DNA of 64,000 bases, taken from positions 1-64,000 of the forward strand of contig WVZL01000004.1 in NCBI GenBank assembly GCA_011772495.1, given 5' to 3'. The notes under the pieces are model-generated. The model was not told where the DNA came from, did not search any database, and saw only the letters and a program-made list of their open reading frames with translations. The stretch is from Candidatus Aminicenantota bacterium (GTDB lineage Bacteria; Acidobacteriota; Aminicenantia; Aminicenantales; Aminicenantaceae). The position numbers and the translations under genes were made by a program. Of this stretch, positions 7,886 to 15,761 are shown piece after piece (position 1 is the stretch's first letter; each line of letters begins with the position of its first letter).

Positions 7886-8719
7886 ATGAAAATAAAAGAG
7901 TTAGATAAAATACTCGAAATCTCCCTGCAAGAAGATTTACCCCAAGGTGATATTACCTCGGAGAGTTGCATTTCTCCCCGATCCTCTTCAGAAGCCGTAG
8001 TTCTGGCTAAAGAGGGAGGTGTTCTGGCAGGTATTGAGGTGGCGGAAAGAGTATTCAAAAAAATAGACTCGCGTATTGAGTTCGAGAAAAGCTTCGAGGA
8101 TGGTCAAGAGTTTCGTGACGGCGACATACTAGCCAGGCTAAAAGGGAATTCCGTTTCGATCCTTAAAGGAGAACGGACAGCCTTGAACTTCCTACAGCGT
8201 ATGTCTGGAATCGCCACTAAAACTAAAAAGTTTGTCCAAGCTTTGGAAGGGGCAAAGACAAAGATCCTGGATACCAGGAAGACAACTCCTGGTCTTAGAG
8301 CACTAGAAAAATATGCCGTCAAAATGGGAGGAGGAGAAAACCATCGGCATAATCTTTCGGAGATGGTTATGATCAAAGATAACCATATCAAGGTTGTGGG
8401 TTCTGTGTCCGAGGCGGTGAAAAGGGCTAGAAAAAAGGTGAAGAAGAGAGTAAAGATAGAAGTGGAAACTCAAAATTTGGCTGAAGTCAAAGAAGCTGTC
8501 GAGAACGGAGCAGATATCGTTATGCTTGACAACATGCCTATGGAAAAAATGAGAGAGGTCCTAACTTGGGTAAAAGGGAAAGTACCAGTGGAAGTTTCTG
8601 GGGAGGTGGTTTTGAATAAAATAAGAGATATCGCTTCCTTGGGTGTTGATTTTATCTCGGTGGGGAGTTTAACTCATTCCTTCAAATCCCTCGACATAAG
8701 TCTTGAATTTTTAGATTAG
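7886..8719 (+). CDS. nadC: Nicotinate-nucleotide pyrophosphorylase (quinolinate phosphoribosyltransferase)
   Basis: The 277-residue enzyme converts quinolinate and PRPP to nicotinate mononucleotide in de novo NAD synthesis. Recognisable blocks are LQEDLPQGDITSE at the N-terminus, ALNFLQRMSGIAT in the middle, the PRPP/quinolinate site ILDTRKTTPGLRALEKYAVK, GGGENHRHNLSE and the barrel strands IEVETQNL, VMLDNM and VEVSGEV. ATG 7886 gives the standard N-terminus. nadB follows after six bases, so the two form a unit. nadA is not in the window. Confidence 0.95.
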   Translation: MKIKELDKILEISLQEDLPQGDITSESCISPRSSSEAVVLAKEGGVLAGIEVAERVFKKIDSRIEFEKSFEDGQEFRDGDILARLKGNSVSILKGERTALNFLQRMSGIATKTKKFVQALEGAKTKILDTRKTTPGLRALEKYAVKMGGGENHRHNLSEMVMIKDNHIKVVGSVSEAVKRARKKVKKRVKIEVETQNLAEVKEAVENGADIVMLDNMPMEKMREVLTWVKGKVPVEVSGEVVLNKIRDIASLGVDFISVGSLTHSFKSLDISLEFLD

Positions 8720-8725
8720 AGAGCT

Positions 8726-10291
8726 ATGGAAAACATAAAATCAGATATTCTCATCATTGGTTGTGGAATTGCTGGCGCCAGTGCGGCTTTAGAAGCCGCC
8801 AGGAGTGGACTGAAAGTCATCATCGTAACTAAAAGCTCAAAATTCGAGGAGTCGAACACTTATTATGCTCAAGGAGGAATTGTTTCTCTGGGACATGATG
8901 ATAACCCAGAGCTATTAAAAGAAGACATCTTAGAAACCGGCGATGGAATCAATAATCTTGAGGCTGTAGAGATTTTAGCCAGGGAAGGTAAAGAGATCGT
9001 AGAGAAAATTTTAATCCAGGAGTTGAAGATTCCCTTCACCAGGAGTTCTCCTGATTCCTTGGATTATGCTCAGGAGGCGGGTCATTCACGGAGGCGGATC
9101 CTCCACATAAAGGACATGACTGGTCGGACAATCGAAGAAAAATTCATCGAGGCTCTACAGGAATATTCAAACGTAACTCTCATTGAAGATCATACCGCCG
9201 TGGACTTGCTGACTGTACCCCATCATTCAAAAGACTATACAGCCTATTACAAAAAACCTCAATGCATAGGAGCCTACGTCTTGGAAAATCAATCTCAGAA
9301 GGTAAAGGCCTTTTTTGCCCCTTACACCATTTTGGCTACCGGTGGCTGCGGTGCTGTGTATTTGTATACTTCCAATCCGAGTGGGGCCATTGGAGATGGT
9401 TACGCCATGGCCTACAGAGCGGGAGCCAGAATAGTCAACATGGAGTACATTCAGTTCCATCCCACCTCCTTTTTTCATCGTGATGCTGAGGGTTTCTTGA
9501 TCTCTGAAACGGTCAGGGGAGAGGGTGCAAGGTTAAAGACTAGAGATGGTCAGACATTCATGGAAAATTATAACCAAAAGAAAGACCTTGCGCCCCGAGA
9601 TGAAGTGACCAGAGCTATCTACGAGGAAATGACCAACAGCAACTCAAGTTATGTCTACTTGGATTTGGCCTCGTATGCAAGGATTGATATCAAAAAGAGA
9701 TTTCCCAACATTTACCGGACTTGCTTGGAGTACGGGCTAGATATAACCAAAGAGGCGATTCCAGTTGTGCCAGCGGCCCACTACTGTTGTGGAGGTATCT
9801 TGGTGGATAGCTGGGGAAGGAGCTCTCTTAAGGGCTTATCTTCTGTAGGAGAGGTTTCTTGCACTGGAGTTCATGGAGCAAATCGCCTAGCTTCGACCTC
9901 GCTTCTGGAGGGGTTGGTTTGGGGAACTAGAGCCTCCAGGTATATCGTTTCTCACTTTGACCCAGCCACACCCTATAAAACTGCCGAGATTCATGATTGG
10001 TACTACCCTGGAATTCAAGAAGAGATCGACCCTGCTTTGATCAATCAAGATTGGCTATTCATCAAATCGACCATGTGGAATTATGCCGGTATTATCAGGA
10101 CGAAGAAAAGGTTGGAAAGGGCAAGAGCAGACTTAGACTACCTGCGTCATCGGATCGAGAGATTTTACCGAGAGGCAAAGATGGATCCAAAAGTCGTTGG
10201 ATTGAAACATGGAATCCAGGTTGCCCAGCTGATCACGCATGCCGCCCTAAGCAACCCCGTGAGTCAGGGAGCCCACTACCTCAAAGATTAA
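8726..10291 (+). CDS. nadB: L-aspartate oxidase
   Basis: The 521-residue FAD enzyme oxidises L-aspartate to iminoaspartate, the first step of de novo NAD synthesis. The FAD-binding start DILIIGCGIAGASAALEAA (Rossmann GxGxxG) is at residues 6-24. It is followed by NTYYAQGGI, the succinate-dehydrogenase-like active-site region EYIQFHPTSF, RGEGARL and CTGVHGANRLASTSLLEGLV near the flavin. The C-terminal helical part ends GAHYLKD, close to the usual SRGxHYRxD end. It is co-transcribed with nadC. NadA, which would condense the product with DHAP, must be encoded elsewhere. Confidence 0.95.
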   Translation: MENIKSDILIIGCGIAGASAALEAARSGLKVIIVTKSSKFEESNTYYAQGGIVSLGHDDNPELLKEDILETGDGINNLEAVEILAREGKEIVEKILIQELKIPFTRSSPDSLDYAQEAGHSRRRILHIKDMTGRTIEEKFIEALQEYSNVTLIEDHTAVDLLTVPHHSKDYTAYYKKPQCIGAYVLENQSQKVKAFFAPYTILATGGCGAVYLYTSNPSGAIGDGYAMAYRAGARIVNMEYIQFHPTSFFHRDAEGFLISETVRGEGARLKTRDGQTFMENYNQKKDLAPRDEVTRAIYEEMTNSNSSYVYLDLASYARIDIKKRFPNIYRTCLEYGLDITKEAIPVVPAAHYCCGGILVDSWGRSSLKGLSSVGEVSCTGVHGANRLASTSLLEGLVWGTRASRYIVSHFDPATPYKTAEIHDWYYPGIQEEIDPALINQDWLFIKSTMWNYAGIIRTKKRLERARADLDYLRHRIERFYREAKMDPKVVGLKHGIQVAQLITHAALSNPVSQGAHYLKD

Positions 10292-10349
10292 AAATCAGAA
10301 AACTCTTGCTCTGGTCTGCTCTAATAACTTTTTAGGAAAAATAATTCGT

Positions 10350-10399
10350 CCTTAAAGGGGCAGCTTAAACCCCAACATGGATTTCCTAAGGCTTTTTTT
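10350..10399 (+). terminator. Possible branched terminator after nadB
   Basis: An outer CCTTA/TAAGG stem (10350-10354 with 10387-10391) encloses a GGGG/CCCC hairpin (10357-10360 with 10370-10373) and is followed by seven T residues (10393-10399). The stems are short, so this is tentative. No T-box consensus is visible in the region before ileS. Confidence 0.3.
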
Positions 10400-10463
10400 C
10401 GTAAAGGAACCGACTCTTATTTTTCTAGAACCAATCGTTTAGCTTGGCCCGAGCCCAAATAAA

Positions 10464-10492
10464 TTGAGAAATGGAGGCGCTTATTTTATAAT
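10464..10492 (+). promoter_or_regulatory. Sigma-70-type promoter for ileS-lspA-lgt-rluD
   Basis: TTGAGA (10464-10469) and a perfect TATAAT (10487-10492) have the ideal 17-base spacing. The expected start near 10499 leaves a leader of about 27 bases with a GGAGAG ribosome binding site before ATG 10526. Confidence 0.6.
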
Positions 10493-10525
10493 AAAACGTC
10501 AAAAAAGCGGAAACTGGAGAGAGCA

Positions 10526-13300
10526 ATGGCTGAGAAACTCGAAATCAAAAACACTTTGAATCTTCCTCAGACTCCTTTTTCCATGAAGGCCAGGCTGCCT
10601 CAAAAAGAGCCAGAGATCTTGGAAAAGTGGAAGAAAATGAGTCTTTACCAGAAGATTTTAAAGAAAAGAGAGAAGAGCTCTCCTTTCATTCTTCATGATG
10701 GTCCACCCTACGCCAACGGAAGAATCCATTTAGGAACCGCCCTGAACAAGATCTTGAAGGACTTTGTGGTTAAATCAAAAACTATGCAGGGATACAGGTC
10801 GCCTTATTTGCCAGGTTGGGACTGCCATGGTCTTCCTATCGAAATCAGGGTGGATCAGCTCCTCGGAGAGAAGAAAAAGGATATGTCCATCATCGAAATC
10901 AGAGAGGAGTGTAAGAATTATGCCCTTAAATATATAGACATTCAGAGAGATGGCTTTATGAGGTTAGGAGTCTTTGGTGATTGGGAAAAGCCTTATCTGA
11001 CCATGCATCCTGAATATGAAGCGGAAGTGCTTCGCTTTTTGGCCTCTTTTTTTGCCGAGGGAAATGTCTATAAAGGAAAGAAACCTGTCCACTGGTGTCT
11101 CCACTGCCAAACAGCTCTGGCCGAAGCTGAGATTGAGTACAAGGACCACAAATCCCCTTCGATCTACGTTAAGTTTCCCATGATTACAGACCTTTCCCAA
11201 AAATACCCTGCTTTGAAAGGAAAAAAGGTTTCAGTCCTGATCTGGACCACCACGCCCTGGACTTTGCCTGCCAACCTGGCTATAGCTTTTCATCCTGATT
11301 TTGAGTATGCGGCCTTCGAAGCCCAAGGAGAGGTCTTTATCGCAGCCAAAAGATTGATTCCGGTTATCTCTGAAGTTTTGGGTTTCCTGAAGCCAAAAAT
11401 ATTGGTGACTTTTCCTGGAAAAGACATAGAAGGCTTAAAAGCCCGGCATCCTTTTATAAAGCGAGAGTCAATTTTTGTTCTGGCAGGCTATGTCACTCTC
11501 GACCAAGGAACCGGAGCTGTTCACACAGCGCCAGGCCATGGGCATGATGATTATTTAACCGGAGTGGAATATGGCCTTGATATCTATACTCCAGTAGATC
11601 GCGAAGGAAATTTCGTTCCTAGCGTCGAAAAATATAAAGGAATGAATGTCTTCAAGGCCAATATGGTAATTACCGAAGACATGAAGAAAGAGGGCAGTCT
11701 TCTCAAGGAAGAAGAGATCGTGCATTCTTATCCTCACTGCTGGCGGTGCAAGAATCCAGTGATATTCCGGGCCACAGCGCAATGGTTCATTTCCATGGAT
11801 AAGAGTGATTTAAGAACGAAAGCCCTGGATGAGATTAAGAAAGTTCGATGGGTCCCTTCGTGGGGGCAGGAGAGAATCGCTAGCATGGTGGAGGCTAGAC
11901 CAGATTGGTGTATTTCCCGTCAGCGTTCTTGGGGCATTCCGATTCCTGCGTTTTACTGCCATGAATGCGGCTACATTCTGGCTGATGAAGAGATCACTCT
12001 CCAAGTCGCGGAGAAATTCTCAGAAGAAGGATCCAATTCGTGGTATGTCAAAGAAGCAGAGGAATTTCTTCCTACAGAGACAAAATGTTCTCAGTGTGGC
12101 TCAGAGAAGTTCAACAAAGAGAATAATATTCTGGATGTATGGTTCGAATCAGGAGCCAGCCACAATGTGTTGAACCGGTATGAGGACCTTCTCTGGCCTT
12201 CGGATGTCTATTTAGAAGGCCATGACCAGTATCGAGGTTGGTTCAACAGTTCCCTTCTAATCGGAGTTGCCGGCAGAAAGGCTGCTCCCTTCAAGACAGT
12301 CATAATTCATGGCTTTGTTCTTGACGAACAGGGGAGAGGCATGTCTAAGTCGTTGGGTAACTATATCGAACCAGAGGAAATCATCTCCGAAAATGGAGCT
12401 GAAATTCTACGTCTCTGGGTAGCCATGCACAATTACAAAGAGGATGCCCGCTTTGGCAAGGAGACCCTCCAGAGATTGGTCGAGGCTTACCGAAAAATAA
12501 GGAACACCTGGAGATTCATGCTGGGGAATGTTCACGATTATTCTCCTGATGAAGAATTCAGAGCCGAAGATCTATTGCCCTTGGATAGATGGATTCTAGA
12601 GAAGGCGAACCACGTCTGGAATAAAGTTCTCAAAGCTTATGATGATTATGAATATCATGTCGTCTATCACGCTGTATACAATTTTTTCACAGTCGAGTTA
12701 AGCTCTTTTTACTTGGATGTTCTCAAAGACAGGCTCTATTGCTCAGGCCGTAGCTCTCGGATCAGAAAGTCTGCTCAAACAGCACTCTTCTCCATCCTCA
12801 AGAACTCTCTGATTTTGATGGCGCCGATATTGCCTTTTACAACTGAAGAGGCTTGGGAGAATCTGTCCTCATATCCAGGGAAGGAAGCCTCTGTTCATCT
12901 GGAGACATTCCCAGAATTTAAAGAAAAATGGCTTGAGCCTGAACTCTTTAGAGAGTGGGAGGAACTAATCCTGGTAAGAGAAAAGGTCCTGAAAAAGCTC
13001 GAAGTTGCTCGAGAAAGTAAGCTCATCGGGAATTCCTTAGAAGCCCAAGCCGTGCTTAAGGTTCCTGCTTCTCATACAGAACTCTTGAAAAAATACGAGG
13101 AAGAGCTGGCTTCGTTCTTCATTGTTTCTTCTGTAAAGCTTGAAGCTTGCGATGGAGAGGAATTAAAAGTGGAAATCTTGAAGGCGCCGGGAGAGAAATG
13201 TCTGAGATGCTGGAATTTTTCGACCTATGTCGGGAAAAGCCAGGCGTATCCTCAATTCTGTCAGCGCTGTGAACAAGTCGTTGAAGAGATCAAAGCATGA
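10526..13300 (+). CDS. ileS: Isoleucyl-tRNA synthetase
   Basis: This 924-residue class I synthetase charges tRNA-Ile. The HIGH-type motif is in PPYANGRIHLGTALNK (about residues 60-75), and the KMSKS motif appears as GRGMSKSLGNY. The editing domain is marked by LIWTTTPWTLPANLA and the TGAVHTAPGHG block. A C-terminal zinc finger with CLRCW and FCQRC is present, as in the bacterial-type enzyme. The start has a GGAGAG ribosome binding site. The stop overlaps the lspA start by four bases, so translation is coupled, and the linkage to lspA is a very common bacterial arrangement. Confidence 0.97.
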   Translation: MAEKLEIKNTLNLPQTPFSMKARLPQKEPEILEKWKKMSLYQKILKKREKSSPFILHDGPPYANGRIHLGTALNKILKDFVVKSKTMQGYRSPYLPGWDCHGLPIEIRVDQLLGEKKKDMSIIEIREECKNYALKYIDIQRDGFMRLGVFGDWEKPYLTMHPEYEAEVLRFLASFFAEGNVYKGKKPVHWCLHCQTALAEAEIEYKDHKSPSIYVKFPMITDLSQKYPALKGKKVSVLIWTTTPWTLPANLAIAFHPDFEYAAFEAQGEVFIAAKRLIPVISEVLGFLKPKILVTFPGKDIEGLKARHPFIKRESIFVLAGYVTLDQGTGAVHTAPGHGHDDYLTGVEYGLDIYTPVDREGNFVPSVEKYKGMNVFKANMVITEDMKKEGSLLKEEEIVHSYPHCWRCKNPVIFRATAQWFISMDKSDLRTKALDEIKKVRWVPSWGQERIASMVEARPDWCISRQRSWGIPIPAFYCHECGYILADEEITLQVAEKFSEEGSNSWYVKEAEEFLPTETKCSQCGSEKFNKENNILDVWFESGASHNVLNRYEDLLWPSDVYLEGHDQYRGWFNSSLLIGVAGRKAAPFKTVIIHGFVLDEQGRGMSKSLGNYIEPEEIISENGAEILRLWVAMHNYKEDARFGKETLQRLVEAYRKIRNTWRFMLGNVHDYSPDEEFRAEDLLPLDRWILEKANHVWNKVLKAYDDYEYHVVYHAVYNFFTVELSSFYLDVLKDRLYCSGRSSRIRKSAQTALFSILKNSLILMAPILPFTTEEAWENLSSYPGKEASVHLETFPEFKEKWLEPELFREWEELILVREKVLKKLEVARESKLIGNSLEAQAVLKVPASHTELLKKYEEELASFFIVSSVKLEACDGEELKVEILKAPGEKCLRCWNFSTYVGKSQAYPQFCQRCEQVVEEIKA

Positions 13301-13794
13301 GATGGAAATTTATCTACTTTTTAGTCATTCTTAGTGTTCTGGTCGTTGATCAGTTAACAAAAATCATCATTTCCCAGACTGTAAGTCCCTACGCCAATCT
13401 TCCCGTTATTCCAGGTTTTTTCAATCTTACTCATATCCACAATCGAGGAGCCATCTTCGGTTTCTTTTCGCGAAGTGAAAGCCCCTTTGTCTCTATTCTG
13501 CTCACTATTGCTTCTCTGGCAGCTTTGGGCTTTGTCATCTATTATTTTTTAAAGACTCCCTCTACAGAGAAGACGATGAAGATATCCCTTTCCTTGATCT
13601 TGGGCGGAGCGTTGGGAAACTTAGTGGATCGAGTCTTTAAGGGTTATGTGGTTGATTTTGCAGATTTTTACATCAGGCAGTGGCACTGGCCTGCTTTCAA
13701 TGTTGCTGATGCCTCCATCACTATAGGGGCGCTTTGCCTTATCTTTATCCTTCTTAAAGGGAGACCAAAATGTTCCCCATCCTCTTCAAAATAG
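13297..13794 (+). CDS. lspA: Lipoprotein signal peptidase (signal peptidase II)
   Basis: The 165-residue inner-membrane aspartic protease removes the signal peptide from prolipoproteins after Lgt has added diacylglycerol. Conserved blocks are FNLTHIHNRGAIFGFF, GGALGNLVDRVFKGYVVDF (first catalytic Asp region) and FNVADASITIG (second). Four membrane helices fit the hydrophobicity. The start overlaps ileS by four bases and the end overlaps lgt by 25 bases, which is an unusually long coding overlap. Having lspA and lgt adjacent puts both early lipoprotein-processing steps under one promoter. Confidence 0.95.
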   Translation: MRWKFIYFLVILSVLVVDQLTKIIISQTVSPYANLPVIPGFFNLTHIHNRGAIFGFFSRSESPFVSILLTIASLAALGFVIYYFLKTPSTEKTMKISLSLILGGALGNLVDRVFKGYVVDFADFYIRQWHWPAFNVADASITIGALCLIFILLKGRPKCSPSSSK

Positions 13795-14567
13795 GACCGA
13801 TAACCATACACACCTACGGTTTTATGATGGCCGTGGGAGTCGCTTTTGGATTATGGTTCATTTATGTCCAGGCCAAGAAACAAGGTCTGAATGCTTCAAA
13901 GGTTATCGATGCCGCGTTCTACACTATTATCATTTCACTGCTAGGTGCTAAGCTGATCCTCTTTTTCGGGAATATCTCTTACTATCTGGAATATCCCAAA
14001 GAGCTTTTTAGTTTGGCCCGTTCAGGAGGTGTCTTCCAGGGAGGTTTGACTTTTGGCATAGTCTTTGCGCTGTTGTATTTTCGGAAGCACAAGATCCCAA
14101 CCTGGAAAGTGGCAGATATCATAATCGCAGCTTTAGCTCTAGGGCACGGCTTTGGAAGGTTGGGATGCTTCAGTGCTGGGTGTTGTTTCGGACGGGAAAG
14201 CTCCCTACCCTGGGGAATTACTTTTCAGAGTGAATACGCTCATGGCCTTACAGGTCTTCCTATAGGGATTCCTCTCCATCCTGTACAGCTCTATGAGTCG
14301 GCCTTGAATTTCTTGAATTTCTTCGTTCTATTCCTAATATTGAGGAAGAAAAAGTTCGATGGTCAAGTTTTTTCCTTCTATATCATGAACTATTCCTTGA
14401 TAAGATACTTTGTTGAATTTTATCGTGGAGATCACCCTGATAAAGCCTTTCTCATCCTCAACCCTTCTCCTTATCTCAGCCTTTCTCTTCCCCAGCTTTT
14501 TTCTGTTTTAGGGCTGATCAGCGGACTAGCCTTGTTTTTTATTTTTAAAAAGAGAAAAAGTGCCTAA
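13770..14567 (+). CDS. lgt: Prolipoprotein diacylglyceryl transferase
   Basis: The 265-residue membrane enzyme transfers diacylglycerol from phosphatidylglycerol to the lipobox cysteine. The family signature is present as GRLGCFSAGCCFG, the cysteine-rich version of GRxGNFxNxE. It is followed by HPVQLYES and, near the C-terminus, RYFVEFYRGD, the conserved motif next to the last helices. ATG 13770 lies inside lspA (25-base overlap) and the stop overlaps rluD by eight bases, so all four genes of this cluster are translationally linked. Confidence 0.93.
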   Translation: MFPILFKIGPITIHTYGFMMAVGVAFGLWFIYVQAKKQGLNASKVIDAAFYTIIISLLGAKLILFFGNISYYLEYPKELFSLARSGGVFQGGLTFGIVFALLYFRKHKIPTWKVADIIIAALALGHGFGRLGCFSAGCCFGRESSLPWGITFQSEYAHGLTGLPIGIPLHPVQLYESALNFLNFFVLFLILRKKKFDGQVFSFYIMNYSLIRYFVEFYRGDHPDKAFLILNPSPYLSLSLPQLFSVLGLISGLALFFIFKKRKSA

Positions 14568-15474
14568 GAGAAGATTCCTGGTCAATGGCTCATCCGGCTC
14601 CGATCAAAGATTGGATACCTTCCTGTCCCAGAAAATCAAGGAGTTGAGCCGTTCTCAGCTTCAAAAAACCATTGACCAGGGAAAGGTTAAAGTCGACCGT
14701 ATCATTCGGAAGTCAAGCTATAGACTCAAGGAGGGAGAGGGGATTGAGATCGAGCTTGAAATTACGGAGCCAGCAAAGATCGAAGGGGAAGATTTGCCTT
14801 TAGAAATCATCTACAAGGATAAGCATCTCTTAGTCATCGACAAACCCTCAGGAATGGTTGTTCATCCTGGACCAGGTAACAGGCGAGGAACCCTGGTCAA
14901 TGCGCTGCTATTCCATTTTCCCCAGTTAGAGGGAATAGGACCCAAAGAGAGGCCAGGGATTGTCCACCGCCTCGATAAGGAAACCTCAGGAGTCATGGTT
15001 ATAGCCAGGACACAGGATGCTTACAGAAAGCTGCAGGAGCAATTTAAGAAGAGGCAGGTTGAAAAAGTCTATTCGGGCCTTGTCTGGGGAAAAATGCCTG
15101 AAAAAGAAGGAATCATTGATTGGGCCTTGGGCCGCCATGTTAAACACGGGCAGCGGATATCGATCAAAACCAAAAGGCCCCGCTCAGCTGAGACCCATTA
15201 TTTTGTCCAAGAAGAGATAGAGGATTTCAGCCTTTTAAAGATAAGACCTGTCACCGGAAGGACACACCAGATAAGAGTTCACTTCGCAGCTTCTGGTCAT
15301 CCTGTGGTCGGGGATACACGATACGGCCGGAGGAAATCAAAGCCAAGGTGTTCTCGCCTTTTTCTTCATGCTTCAGGTCTTTCTTTCCTGCACCCAGAGA
15401 CAGGAGAGAGAGTAGAGCTTAATTCTCCTTTACCCCAGGACTTACGAAAGTTTTTGAAAGCCATAGAGAAATAA
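14560..15474 (+). CDS. rluD: RluA/RluD-family 23S rRNA pseudouridine synthase
   Basis: The start codon is GTG 14560, inside the lgt gene (eight-base overlap). The 304-residue protein has an S4 RNA-binding domain at about residues 15-70 and the catalytic motif HRLDKETSG at 136-144, with D139 as the catalytic aspartate. It is followed by GRTHQIRVHFAASGHPVVGD, as in the RluA/C/D family. The S4 domain makes RluD or RluC the closest analogues. The exact rRNA position modified cannot be read from sequence. Linkage to lspA-lgt is common in bacteria. Confidence 0.88.
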   Translation: MPKRRFLVNGSSGSDQRLDTFLSQKIKELSRSQLQKTIDQGKVKVDRIIRKSSYRLKEGEGIEIELEITEPAKIEGEDLPLEIIYKDKHLLVIDKPSGMVVHPGPGNRRGTLVNALLFHFPQLEGIGPKERPGIVHRLDKETSGVMVIARTQDAYRKLQEQFKKRQVEKVYSGLVWGKMPEKEGIIDWALGRHVKHGQRISIKTKRPRSAETHYFVQEEIEDFSLLKIRPVTGRTHQIRVHFAASGHPVVGDTRYGRRKSKPRCSRLFLHASGLSFLHPETGERVELNSPLPQDLRKFLKAIEK

Positions 15475-15613
15475 GCTAATAATCATTATTAGGGGAAGAA
15501 TAAAAGGAAGGGGATATTCTCATTTTTGCGAGCGGGAACAGGTTTTGCCAGGTTGATGATCGATAGCTAGCCACGAAGAAATTGAAAGTATAGCCCTGAT
15601 CCCAGCCCTAGAA

Positions 15614-15649
15614 CAGAGAAACTAGACAAACTCGATAAACCCGACAAAC
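15614..15649 (+). repeat. Four phased 9-bp repeats
   Basis: Four consecutive 9-base units are CAGAGAAAC, TAGACAAAC, TCGATAAAC and CCGACAAAC. They share the consensus NNGA(C/T/G)AAAC and an exact 9-base period. Related units occur at 30461-30487 and 62321-62338, with a single unit at 36444-36452. The array lies about 110 bases before the elongation factor gene. Confidence 0.6.
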
Positions 15650-15657
15650 TTTTTATC

Positions 15658-15687
15658 TTGAGCAGAAGGGAATTTTTATTGTATCAT
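15658..15687 (+). promoter_or_regulatory. Weak candidate promoter for the EF-G-type gene
   Basis: TTGAGC (15658-15663) and TATCAT (15682-15687) are 18 bases apart, directly after the 9-bp repeats and about 75 bases before the start codon. Confidence 0.3.
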
Positions 15688-15761
15688 ATCCTTTGCTTTC
15701 TTTTTAAAGAGGCACGATTTTCTACTCCAAGACCTATTGACTTATTTCATGGAGGAACACG

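Noticed and set aside
10292-10525. T-box riboswitch before ileS
   Set aside because: No T-box core sequence, specifier stem or antiterminator is visible. The region has an ordinary promoter and a possible terminator of the upstream operon.
15476-15492. Perfect 7-bp inverted repeat after rluD as terminator
   Set aside because: The stem (CTAATAA/TTATTAG) is AT-only and is not followed by a T-run.
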